From positions 310,001 to 374,000 of the forward strand of contig NZ_RQFO01000004.1 of assembly GCF_004770045.1 (NCBI RefSeq): DNA of 64,000 bases, in the 5' to 3' direction. The notes beneath the pieces are model-generated. The model was not told the origin of the DNA, made no database searches, and saw only the letters and a program-made list of their open reading frames with translations. Position numbers and translations under genes: made by a program. Positions 1 through 8,511 of this stretch are shown here, one piece after another (position 1 is the stretch's first letter; each line of letters starts with the position of its first letter). This stretch comes from Leptospira montravelensis. GTDB taxonomy: Bacteria > Spirochaetota > Leptospiria > Leptospirales > Leptospiraceae.

Positions 1-1911
1 ATCACAAGACGTCCTCCTAAAGATCCTACCTTAAATATCCAAACCATAGGTGGAGAGAACGCATACTTCAGCCAAATGGTAAACTACGGAGGAACTTTTG
101 GTAATACCGGATTTGATGTGAATGTACTTAGAAAACAAGGTGATGGTTTTCGTGCCAACCAAGGTTACTTTGTCAATGAAGCCAATTTAAAAACCATACA
201 CCAGTTAAATGAAAAACATAACATTACTACCAAAGTAGGATTCCACCAACAAGAATCCCAAGCCACCTATGTAGGTCTAACCACCGGAATGTTTCAAAAC
301 AATCCTAAAGACAACCCGGCACAAAATGATAAAAGAACCATCGAACGTTATAGTTTTTCTATAGGACATGAATGGAGCCTTTCCGAAAAATCAAAACTCA
401 TCACTCGTGTGTATTCAGCCTATACCGAAAGGAACTGGGCAAGACAGAATTATTCACGAAATTCACGGGGGAGCACCAAACCAACGGATACACTCGCTAC
501 CTATGATGGAGAACCTTACACAGAAAGGCCAGGGGACACCATTTGGATGAGAGGAACAAACGCTCATAGAGACAGAACCTATAAATTTGCAGGTATCGAA
601 ACTAAATTACAAACCGAAATTGAAACTGGTTCAATCAAACACGAAATTGATTTGGGAACTCGTTACCATCTGGATATGGCAAAGGTCCAACTTCTAAATG
701 GTCCAACGACACCTGATTTTGTAGTCTACCCCAATGGAGTGGGATCTACACCTGCTGTTTTATTACAATCCCAAACAAGTTTGGCTAATAGTGGAGAACT
801 TAGGGATGATGAAAGGCGGTCAGCCAAAGCAGTTTCTGTATATTTGCAGGACAGAATCCGCCTAACAGAAAAATTCTCTGTAATCCCTGGGGTGCGATAT
901 GAGTCCTTTACACAAACACGCTCCATCAATCGTGCACGAAGAGATTTTGATCCAGCTACCTTTGATTATTTTTCTGGTACCAATCCAACCGTACAGTTAG
1001 ATAAAACTGCCACAGCTAAAAACCAAATTGTTTTACCTGGTTTTGGAACTACTTTGGATTTTGCAAAGAATATGACTTGGTTTACGGGAGTGCATAGAGG
1101 ATTTTCACCTCCTCGGTATGAATCTGCCATTTCACCTACAGCAGAAGATTTAGTATTAAAACCAGAACGTTCCTGGAACTATGAAACGGGTATTAGGGGA
1201 GATATTACCGAATACTTTAGTGGTCAATTGGTAGGTTATCTATTAAACTTCGAAGACCAAATCATCAATAGTTCTGCGGCTGGCGGAAACTTAGGGTCAA
1301 GACCTGTGAATGCAGGAAGGTCCATCCATCGTGGTGTGGAAACCAATATGACTTTTGACTTTGGACAATTTTGGAAGTTAAACTATCTAATCCCTTTAGA
1401 TATTATTTATACAAGGACAGAAGCAAAATCAAATCAATATACCTATAACCTAGGTGCATGGACCAAAGGTGATTCCAATCCATTTGCACATGTTGACACA
1501 AATGGAAATCGTCTTCCTTATGTTTCAAGAGATATCCTTACACTTTCTCTTGGAATTTCGAGTCGGAGCACAGGTTTTTATGCTAGAATTGAATGGCAAT
1601 ATTTTTCAAAACAATTTCACGATTTAGAAAATTCAAAAACTGTGAGTTGGTATGATACGGCAGGTTCCACAGCCGATTATAGAACTATTTTGAATTATGC
1701 TGGTATTAAATCTGATGTATCGGGTTTAGACGGAGAAATTCCTGCATACGAATTAGTAAATGCAAACATAGGCTACAAAAAGGATAATTGGTCGGTGTTT
1801 CTTTCTGGAAAAAACCTACAAGATCGAAAGTATATTTCTTCACGGTTGCCAGAAGGAATCCAACCTGGACCCTTTCGTCAGGTTAATTTCGGTATCACCT
1901 TACAACTGTAA
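1..1911 (+). CDS. TonB-dependent outer-membrane receptor, FecA-like (5' end missing)
   Basis: C-terminal 636 residues of a TonB-dependent receptor. The frame is open from base 1, so the signal peptide, TonB box and most of the plug lie upstream. The first residues (ITRRPP) match the usual end of a plug domain (xxITRRP); the rest alternates hydrophobic and polar strands as a 22-strand barrel does. Segments resembling ferric-dicitrate receptors of the FecA group are VHRGFSPP, LKPERSWNYE, NAGRSIHRGVE and the C-terminal GIQPGPFRQV. It ends in QL rather than the common aromatic residue. Probable role: TonB-driven import of a ferric chelate across the outer membrane; the ligand cannot be read from sequence. 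Its last 12 bases overlap the 3' end of the convergent EAL gene. Confidence 0.88.
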   Translation: MTRRPPKDPTLNIQTIGGENAYFSQMVNYGGTFGNTGFDVNVLRKQGDGFRANQGYFVNEANLKTIHQLNEKHNITTKVGFHQQESQATYVGLTTGMFQNNPKDNPAQNDKRTIERYSFSIGHEWSLSEKSKLITRVYSAYTERNWARQNYSRNSRGSTKPTDTLATYDGEPYTERPGDTIWMRGTNAHRDRTYKFAGIETKLQTEIETGSIKHEIDLGTRYHLDMAKVQLLNGPTTPDFVVYPNGVGSTPAVLLQSQTSLANSGELRDDERRSAKAVSVYLQDRIRLTEKFSVIPGVRYESFTQTRSINRARRDFDPATFDYFSGTNPTVQLDKTATAKNQIVLPGFGTTLDFAKNMTWFTGVHRGFSPPRYESAISPTAEDLVLKPERSWNYETGIRGDITEYFSGQLVGYLLNFEDQIINSSAAGGNLGSRPVNAGRSIHRGVETNMTFDFGQFWKLNYLIPLDIIYTRTEAKSNQYTYNLGAWTKGDSNPFAHVDTNGNRLPYVSRDILTLSLGISSRSTGFYARIEWQYFSKQFHDLENSKTVSWYDTAGSTADYRTILNYAGIKSDVSGLDGEIPAYELVNANIGYKKDNWSVFLSGKNLQDRKYISSRLPEGIQPGPFRQVNFGITLQL

Positions 1912-3606
1912 ATTGGCCGCTGCTGGAAGAGCTGGGGAAGGTTTCATAAACAGATATCCTTGGGAGTATTCAATTCCCAAGGTTTCAATCATATCCTGAA
2001 TGGCAGGGCGATCCACAAACTCTGCCACTACTTTGGCACCAATTCCCCGAGCTAGTTCTACAATCCCTTGTACAAGGAGGTAAGCGGTTTTGTTTTCCGG
2101 TAGGTTTTTAATAAATTGGCCATCAATTTTTAAATAATCAGGTTCGAATTCTAACAATCTGGCAAGGTTAGAATACTGGACACCGAAGTCATCAATGGCA
2201 ATTTCACAACCAATGTTCTTTAGGTCACGAATGGTTGATAAACTATATTTGTTTTCAGAAAAACTAATATCTTCTAAAATTTCAAATGTAACTCGGCTTG
2301 GGTCAATTTTGTAATGTGATAATTTTGATTCTACCCATTTGCTGAAACTTTTGTATTCCAATTCAGATTCAGTTAGGTTAATCGAAAAATCAAATGGTTT
2401 ATCAGAGAAATAGTTCATTGATTCATCGATCATTTGTAACCCAATCATACGAATGCTCCCTGTAACTCTTGCTAACTTTAGGAAAGCGTCGGGTGTTAGG
2501 ATAGCGTCTCTATCTTTGATTCTTGCTAAACATTCAAACTTTCTAATTTGTTTGGTTTGGTTGTCGACAATACCTTGGAAGTAAGGAACAATTTGTTTAT
2601 TTGTGATCGCAGATTGAATTTTTTGACTGAGTTGAAAGTTTTGTAAGTGATTGTCTATGGATAGTTCATCTGTATATGATACAAAATCCGAAGATCCTTG
2701 TGCTTCTGCACGGAAAAGTGCCAGTTTTGCTTTGTAAAAACAATCCTCTTGTCCTGTTGCAGAAGAATAACGACAGTCCAAATGAAATCCCACTCCATCC
2801 AAAAATAAATCATCGGATTTTAAAATCATACGAAAACTGCGGATTTTTTCCACTAAGCTTTGTTCGGGGAGATCAGATAATACTGCTATTTCATCTGAAT
2901 AAATATGGAATACTTTCTCTTCGTTTTGTAAGTGAACAGTCAGGAGTTGTAATAATTTTTTAAATAGTTTTCTATAAACTTCAATTCCAAAGGTTTTGAT
3001 GATAATGGGAAAACTTACAATTTTAATGAGTAGGATAGATTGGTTTTTATTTGGATCTCTTTGAGACTTTAGTTGTTTTACTAATGATTCAAAATTGGGA
3101 AATTTTGAATCTCGATGAAAATAGAGATTGTCTGCTAGTTCCTTATTTTTTTCTTCTAAGGTTTTTTCTTGGAAATAAGCGTCAATGGCTTGTTTGATGG
3201 TTAATTCTAAATCGTGTGCATCCCAAGGTTTAGATAGGTATCGATACAAACAACCGTGGTTCAGGGCATTTCCGATGGCTTGAGCTGGTGCTTGACCTGT
3301 AAGCATAATTTTTTTCGTACGAGGATGGCTTTCCTGCATTTCTATAAGGAATTCGTCGCCTTTTTGACCAGGCATGACATGATCACAGATTACAACCGCT
3401 AAGTCTGCGGAGGTACCCGCAATTTCTTTCATAATTTCTTTTGCTGTTTCAGCACTTTCGGCAGTTTCGATGGTAAAACTGGATCCAAAGACTTTCTTTA
3501 ATTGTTCCTTTAGATTCCAAAGAATGAAGAATTCATCATCGATGCATAAGATATAGGGTTTTTCGTTCAAGAGGATACCTGGGAAGCGTTTCAAATAAAT
3601 TGCCAT
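1900..3606 (-). CDS. Response regulator with REC, degenerate GGDEF-like and EAL domains
   Basis: 568 residues. The REC domain (about 18-140) has the acidic pair CIDDE, the phospho-acceptor Asp in VICDHVMPG, the Thr in IMLTG and the Lys in LSKPW. Residues about 185-330 look like a diguanylate cyclase fold, but the signature site reads YSDEIA, so cyclase activity is unlikely. The EAL domain (about 335-565) keeps the catalytic Glu (FECLARI for EALxR), the Asn in SINLTE, Glu in FEILED, DDFG, KID and a second Glu in VVAEFVD, so c-di-GMP hydrolysis is plausible. No output DNA-binding domain is present. The ATG at 3606 has a weak SD; a TTG at 3570 behind an AGG is an alternative and would begin just before REC. 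No sensor kinase is adjacent. Confidence 0.87.
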   Translation of the reverse strand: MAIYLKRFPGILLNEKPYILCIDDEFFILWNLKEQLKKVFGSSFTIETAESAETAKEIMKEIAGTSADLAVVICDHVMPGQKGDEFLIEMQESHPRTKKIMLTGQAPAQAIGNALNHGCLYRYLSKPWDAHDLELTIKQAIDAYFQEKTLEEKNKELADNLYFHRDSKFPNFESLVKQLKSQRDPNKNQSILLIKIVSFPIIIKTFGIEVYRKLFKKLLQLLTVHLQNEEKVFHIYSDEIAVLSDLPEQSLVEKIRSFRMILKSDDLFLDGVGFHLDCRYSSATGQEDCFYKAKLALFRAEAQGSSDFVSYTDELSIDNHLQNFQLSQKIQSAITNKQIVPYFQGIVDNQTKQIRKFECLARIKDRDAILTPDAFLKLARVTGSIRMIGLQMIDESMNYFSDKPFDFSINLTESELEYKSFSKWVESKLSHYKIDPSRVTFEILEDISFSENKYSLSTIRDLKNIGCEIAIDDFGVQYSNLARLLEFEPDYLKIDGQFIKNLPENKTAYLLVQGIVELARGIGAKVVAEFVDRPAIQDMIETLGIEYSQGYLFMKPSPALPAAANLQL

Positions 3607-3715
3607 CTTTCAGAATTAGCAAGAAATATTTGATGTTGACATTTTCTTTCGATTGTATCTAATCGACCCGGCTCCCAGAACATGGGGGCGTGCATTGTGT
3701 TTTACGAGGACAGGA

Positions 3716-3985
3716 ATGGTTTCTAACAAAATTTATGTGGGAAATTTGAAATTTTCCCTTAAGGAAGAAAATATACGCCAGATTTTCTCCGTTTACGGAG
3801 TAATTCAAGATCTGAAAATGATTCATGATCGGGAAACTGGAAATTTTAGAGGTTTTGCTTTCATTACCTATGCGAATCCAGAGGAAGCGGAAGAGGCAGT
3901 GACCCAGATGAATGGACAACCTGTCGATGGAAGGAATTTAAAAGTTACCTTTGCCGAGGATAAAAGAAAAGAGAAACAGAACTAA
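3716..3985 (+). CDS. RRM-domain RNA-binding protein
   Basis: 89 residues making a single RNA recognition motif with a short basic tail. RNP2 is KIYVGNL near the N-terminus and RNP1 is RGFAFITY near residue 48, with the aromatic residues that stack on RNA bases. It resembles the glycine-poor bacterial RRM proteins found in cyanobacteria and spirochaetes, which bind single-stranded RNA; targets are not predictable. I chose the ATG at 3716 because the RRM begins two residues later and GAGG lies six bases upstream; the open frame reaches back to 3653 without family similarity. It lies 41 bases before pepN on the same strand, and that junction holds a strong hairpin that covers the pepN start. Confidence 0.9.
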   Translation: MVSNKIYVGNLKFSLKEENIRQIFSVYGVIQDLKMIHDRETGNFRGFAFITYANPEEAEEAVTQMNGQPVDGRNLKVTFAEDKRKEKQN

Positions 3986-3999
3986 AATTCACTTTTCTG

Positions 4000-4048
4000 G
4001 GATAGGTCATCCTATAAAGAAGGAGGATGACCTTATCCTCATCCTCCT
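4000..4048 (+). promoter_or_regulatory. Two mutually exclusive hairpins covering the pepN SD and start codon
   Basis: Hairpin A pairs 4000-4013 (GGATAGGTCATCCT) with 4024-4038 (AGGATGACCTTATCC): 14 pairs and one bulged T, loop of ten. Hairpin B pairs 4021-4030 (AGGAGGATGA) with 4039-4048 (TCATCCTCCT): ten perfect pairs, loop of eight. Both take in the ATG at 4027-4029, and the two cannot form together. The SD AGGAGG abuts the ATG with no spacer. The pairing was read directly; a regulatory role is inference. There is no T tract, so a terminator is unlikely. Confidence 0.6.
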
Positions 4049-6609
4049 CATTGGTTCACAAACTGGAAGACTACAAGCCAAACCCTTGGCTTACACCCAA
4101 AGTCGATTTACGATTTGATTTAGATTTGCACCTGACAGTTGTCAGAGCCGAATATGAAGTAATCCTCCAAGCCGAAACAATAGAACCATTATTTCTTTAT
4201 GGAGAATCGTTAGAGTTTTTATCCCTCCGTATGGATGGGGCCATTCTCGACCCTAATGAATACCAAGTTACAAACTCGGGAATACTTATTTCTGAACCTC
4301 CTAAAAAAAGCTTTCGGCTGACTGTTGAAAACCGCATTTGTCCGGCGAAAAATACTTCACTCGAAGGTTTGTACAAATCGGGATCTATGCTTTGTACCCA
4401 AAACGAACCGGAAGGATTCCGTAAAATTGTCTATTCCATCGATAGACCAGACAATATGATGCGGTTTCGTGTCACCATAGCAGGTGAGGAATCACTGTTT
4501 CCTGTGATGTTGTCCAATGGAAACTTAGTGGGAGAAAACCAATTAGGAAATGGAAAACGAGAAGTTATCTGGGAAGATCCTTTTCCAAAACCATCATATC
4601 TTTTTGCACTTGTTGCCGGCGAACTTATGGAGACCAAAGATTCATTTCAAACGAAATCTGGTCGTTTTATTACCCTAAAAATTTTTGTTGAAAAAGGGAA
4701 TGAAGAAAAGGTCGGATTTGCTTTTGATTCTTTAAAAAAAGCGATGAAGTGGGATGAGGACACTTTTGGATTAGAATATGATTTAGATTTATTTATGATC
4801 GTTGCCGTCGAAGATTTTAATATGGGAGCGATGGAAAATAAAGGCTTAAATTTATTTAACGCAAAACTAGTATTAGCTGATAAAAAATCAGCAACAGACG
4901 AAAGTTTTGAATCGATTCTTGCCGTGATTGCCCATGAATATTTTCATAACTGGACAGGAAATCGAGTCACTCTTAGAAATTGGTTCAATCTAACACTCAA
5001 AGAAGGTCTTACAGTCTTTCGTGACCAATGGTTCACTGAAGATATGACAGATCCTTCTGTCAAAAGAATCAAAGATGTTTTGTTTTTAAAAGAATTCCAA
5101 TTTCCTGAAGACCAAGGTCCTATGTCACACCCCATCCTTCCTAAATCCTATAAGGAGATGAATAATTTTTATACTGTGACAGTTTATGAAAAAGGAGCCG
5201 AAGTCATTCGATTGATTTCCGAACTCATAGGTAGAGAAAACTTTAAAAAAGGATTAAAACATTATCTTTCTAAGTATGATGGTATGGGCGTTACCTATGA
5301 TGAATTTATCACTTCAATGGAAGAAGTAATAGGTAAATCCATTCCTTACCTTCGAAATTGGTACCATCGAAAAGGGACTCCTTTGATCTCAGTAAAAGAA
5401 GATTATACAAAGGATACCAATGAATGGATTTTCGATATCGTTGATACAGGCGCCGCTGAATATCCATTAGTTTATTCGAATTCCTTCGCTGTTTTTGATT
5501 TAAATGGAAACCTAATTTCTGAATATAAAAGAATAATGACAGGAGAGAGGGATCAAATTCGAATTCCTGCCTTAGATTCGAAAGGAACTAAACCTATCAT
5601 TTCCTTATTTCGATCTCTTTCCAGTCCGGTACTTTTGGATTACAATCAATCCGTAGAAGAAATTAAAACCTTAGCAAGGGTAGAAACAGATGGAGTGGCG
5701 AGGTTTTTTGCCTTTCAAAATTTAATCTTCGATTGGTTTCGTAAGTCTTTAATTTCCGGAAAGGAAGAAAACTTTTCTCAAATTTTAGAAACGATTGCAG
5801 AATCTTTTACTAAAAATTGGGAAAAAACATATCTTAGTTTTTATTTATCATTTCCAGGATTAACACAAATTAGTGAGAATTTGAATTGTTATGAATTTAC
5901 CAAAATTCAGACACTAAGAGTTTGGGCTCTCCAAACGATTGCCACTACCTTTACCAAAAACTTTCAAATTCTACTTGAGGAAAACAGAAAAACCATTCCT
6001 ATCCAGACCAAAGAAGAAATTGGAAAACGAAAACTAAAAAATACGGCTCTTTATTACTTGTTATATGATCCTTCAAAAAAGTTTGAAAAATTGGCTGTGA
6101 TGGAACAAAGAGAAGCCAAACATATGAGCGAAGAAGTTTCGGCTATGAGATATCTTTTAGAAATTGAATCGAAGGAAAAGGAAAATTCTGTTCATTCATT
6201 TTATGAAAAGTGGAAAAAAGACAATTTGGTTTTAGATGTTTGGTTTGCAGCTCAAGTAAGTTCTGGGGAAGATCGTTCTCAAGTTGCTGAAAAATTAGAA
6301 AAACATCCCCAGTTTAATATACGTAATCCTAATAAAGTTCGTTCCTTGTATTTTAGTTTGGCGAGAAATCCATTGAGTTTTCATAAAGAAGATGGGAGTG
6401 GTTATGTTTTCCTTGCGGAAAGGATTAGAGTTCTGAATGAAATCAATCCACAAATGGCTGCATCATTAACTAAACTATTTTCACCTGTTTCTAAACAAAA
6501 GGGAGACCTCCCTAAATTGGCAAAAGGGGAACTTAGGAAACTCCAAGACCTCCCCAATCTTTCTAAGGAATTGGGAGAAGTTCTTGGAACCATTTTAGAT
6601 TCTCTTTAG
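4027..6609 (+). CDS. pepN: Aminopeptidase N (M1 zinc metallopeptidase)
   Basis: 860 residues, the usual length of bacterial PepN. It removes N-terminal residues from peptides in the cytosol and normally finishes protein breakdown. The exopeptidase motif GAMEN is at 267-271; the zinc site is HEYFH at 303-307 with the third ligand Glu at 326 in LKEG. The all-helical C-terminal half typical of the E. coli-type enzyme is present. The only in-frame starts near the N-terminus are this ATG and a TTG at 4051; an in-frame stop lies at 4015. The AGGAGG touches the ATG directly, an unusually short spacing, and the first codons (a run of five Ser) are the 3' arm of a hairpin that can mask the site. Translation may therefore be controlled. 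Confidence 0.95.
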   Translation: MTLSSSSSLVHKLEDYKPNPWLTPKVDLRFDLDLHLTVVRAEYEVILQAETIEPLFLYGESLEFLSLRMDGAILDPNEYQVTNSGILISEPPKKSFRLTVENRICPAKNTSLEGLYKSGSMLCTQNEPEGFRKIVYSIDRPDNMMRFRVTIAGEESLFPVMLSNGNLVGENQLGNGKREVIWEDPFPKPSYLFALVAGELMETKDSFQTKSGRFITLKIFVEKGNEEKVGFAFDSLKKAMKWDEDTFGLEYDLDLFMIVAVEDFNMGAMENKGLNLFNAKLVLADKKSATDESFESILAVIAHEYFHNWTGNRVTLRNWFNLTLKEGLTVFRDQWFTEDMTDPSVKRIKDVLFLKEFQFPEDQGPMSHPILPKSYKEMNNFYTVTVYEKGAEVIRLISELIGRENFKKGLKHYLSKYDGMGVTYDEFITSMEEVIGKSIPYLRNWYHRKGTPLISVKEDYTKDTNEWIFDIVDTGAAEYPLVYSNSFAVFDLNGNLISEYKRIMTGERDQIRIPALDSKGTKPIISLFRSLSSPVLLDYNQSVEEIKTLARVETDGVARFFAFQNLIFDWFRKSLISGKEENFSQILETIAESFTKNWEKTYLSFYLSFPGLTQISENLNCYEFTKIQTLRVWALQTIATTFTKNFQILLEENRKTIPIQTKEEIGKRKLKNTALYYLLYDPSKKFEKLAVMEQREAKHMSEEVSAMRYLLEIESKEKENSVHSFYEKWKKDNLVLDVWFAAQVSSGEDRSQVAEKLEKHPQFNIRNPNKVRSLYFSLARNPLSFHKEDGSGYVFLAERIRVLNEINPQMAASLTKLFSPVSKQKGDLPKLAKGELRKLQDLPNLSKELGEVLGTILDSL

Positions 6610-8480
6610 TTGTACATAGATTTGATAAGATCTTTATATTTATCGTGAATGACGTTTCTTTTCATTTTGAATAGATTCGTCAGTTCTTCACCCACTTCCA
6701 TTGCTTTTGGTAAAAAACGAAAATCAGAAAGTTTTTCAAAAGATTTGAATCCATTTTCAGAGGAGATCTGTTTTTTGATCAGGTTTTGGTAGTAGAGTCT
6801 GACTTCTTTGTTTTGGTTTAAATCCTCACCTTCTTTTATTTGCAGTCCTACTTCCTTCATTCGATCTTTGTCTGGCCAAATGAGAGCCGTAAGGGATTTT
6901 TGGTCTTGTCCAACAACGATCACTTGGTTAATGAGAGAATTTTCCAAAAGTAAGTTTTCAATTGGGACAGGCTCAACGTTTTCACCACCGAGTAAGACAA
7001 TGGTGTCTTTGACTCTTCCTCGCACAGACAAAGTGTCGTTAAATGAAATGAATCCTAGATCTCCAGTATTCATCCAACCGTCATGAATTGCTTTGGAAGT
7101 TGCTTCTTCATTTTTATAATAACCTTTCATTACTTGTGGGCCTTTGATATGAATGATTCCCATTTTTCCTTTCGGAACCGATTCTCCTTGTTCATTCACA
7201 ATTTTGACGGCCGTTCCATCCGGCCATTTTCCCACAGAACCTTGGACTACTTTTCCGACGGACCTAACAGAAATGATCGGGGCACATTCTGTCATTCCGT
7301 AACCTTCATACACAGGAATTCCAATTACGTTAAAGAACTCATCCACATGAGCGGGAAGGGCACCTCCACCAGAAATAGTTCCCGTTAGGTGGCCACCAAG
7401 TACATCTCTGATTTTAGAAAATACCAGTCCATCTAATACTTTAGCGAGTAAAAATAGATTGAATACATATCCTAGTGAAAGGGCAGTATTTTTTGCTCTT
7501 TCAAATGGGGATTCCTCTTTAGTTAGGAGTTTGTTACCCGCAAGGTAGTCCTGTCCGTCTTTAAATTTTTTGCAAACATCATAAGCAAAGTCAAAAAGTT
7601 TACGTTTGTTTTCTGGCGCTTTTTCTAACTTTTGTTTGATGCCAAGATAAAGGTTTTCCCAAAGTCTTGGAGCAGAGGCCATAAAGGTTGGTTTTATTTT
7701 TTGGAAGTCGTCTCTTAGATCCCTAATATTCGTATAAGCTATGGATGCACCTTCTGCAATAATTGCATAGTCAATGGCGCGTTCAAAAATATGCCATACC
7801 GGCAGGATAGAAAGAGTTCTATCTGATGTTTTTAATCCAACACGGGGCGGAACTTTGACCACATTGTATACCATGTTTTGGTGGGTAAGCATTACACCTT
7901 TTGGCATCCCGGTAGTTCCTGAAGTATAAATGATGGTAAACAAATCATCTGGTTTGACTTGTTTTGAACGAAGTTCTAAGGAAGGAAGATTTTTTCTTAA
8001 AGCCTCTCCTTCTTTCACCAGTGTATCCATTGGAATAGCGAAGTTGTCACTAGACCTGAAACCTGGATCTAAAATAATTACTTTTTCTACCTTTGTGTTG
8101 GAAAGGACAGGTTTTAAAGATTCATATAATTTTTCATGTTCTACAAAGCAGTATTTACTTTCGGAGTGGCTTAGAATATATTCAATTTCTTGTGGTGTGG
8201 AATCGGATCCTCTTGGTACATTCACAGCACCGTTTAACAGAGTTGCTATGTCTGCAATGGCCCATTCGGTTCTGTTGTCCGCCATAAGTCCAATTCGATC
8301 ACCCGGTTGTAAACCCATTTGTAACAGAGATAATGCGAGGTTTTCTGCTTTATGAAAGATATCTGAAAACGTACGACCAAAAAAGTTTTTTCCTGCATCT
8401 TTTCCAAAGAACATTTCTTTGGTTCCGTATGCTCGATTCGCATAATAAAAAACATCATTCAGCGTAGTAAAATTTTTCAT
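6606..8480 (-). CDS. Long-chain acyl-CoA synthetase (AMP-forming)
   Basis: 624 residues of the ANL adenylating superfamily, closest in style to bacterial FadD15/long-chain acyl-CoA synthetases. The P-loop-like motif YTSGTTGMPKG is at 185-195, the A5 motif GYGMTECAP follows in the middle, and MNTGDLG with RVKDTIVLLGGENVEP marks the hinge to the C-terminal lid. It would activate fatty acids to acyl-CoA at the inner face of the membrane; Leptospira are known to live on long-chain fatty acids, so it probably serves beta-oxidation or lipid synthesis. Its 3' end overlaps the last four bases of the convergent pepN. The start is an ATG; no other fatty-acid gene adjoins it. Confidence 0.93.
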   Translation of the reverse strand: MKNFTTLNDVFYYANRAYGTKEMFFGKDAGKNFFGRTFSDIFHKAENLALSLLQMGLQPGDRIGLMADNRTEWAIADIATLLNGAVNVPRGSDSTPQEIEYILSHSESKYCFVEHEKLYESLKPVLSNTKVEKVIILDPGFRSSDNFAIPMDTLVKEGEALRKNLPSLELRSKQVKPDDLFTIIYTSGTTGMPKGVMLTHQNMVYNVVKVPPRVGLKTSDRTLSILPVWHIFERAIDYAIIAEGASIAYTNIRDLRDDFQKIKPTFMASAPRLWENLYLGIKQKLEKAPENKRKLFDFAYDVCKKFKDGQDYLAGNKLLTKEESPFERAKNTALSLGYVFNLFLLAKVLDGLVFSKIRDVLGGHLTGTISGGGALPAHVDEFFNVIGIPVYEGYGMTECAPIISVRSVGKVVQGSVGKWPDGTAVKIVNEQGESVPKGKMGIIHIKGPQVMKGYYKNEEATSKAIHDGWMNTGDLGFISFNDTLSVRGRVKDTIVLLGGENVEPVPIENLLLENSLINQVIVVGQDQKSLTALIWPDKDRMKEVGLQIKEGEDLNQNKEVRLYYQNLIKKQISSENGFKSFEKLSDFRFLPKAMEVGEELTNLFKMKRNVIHDKYKDLIKSMYN

Positions 8481-8511
8481 TGATTGTTTTGGTCTCCGTA
8501 GGAGCTGAATT

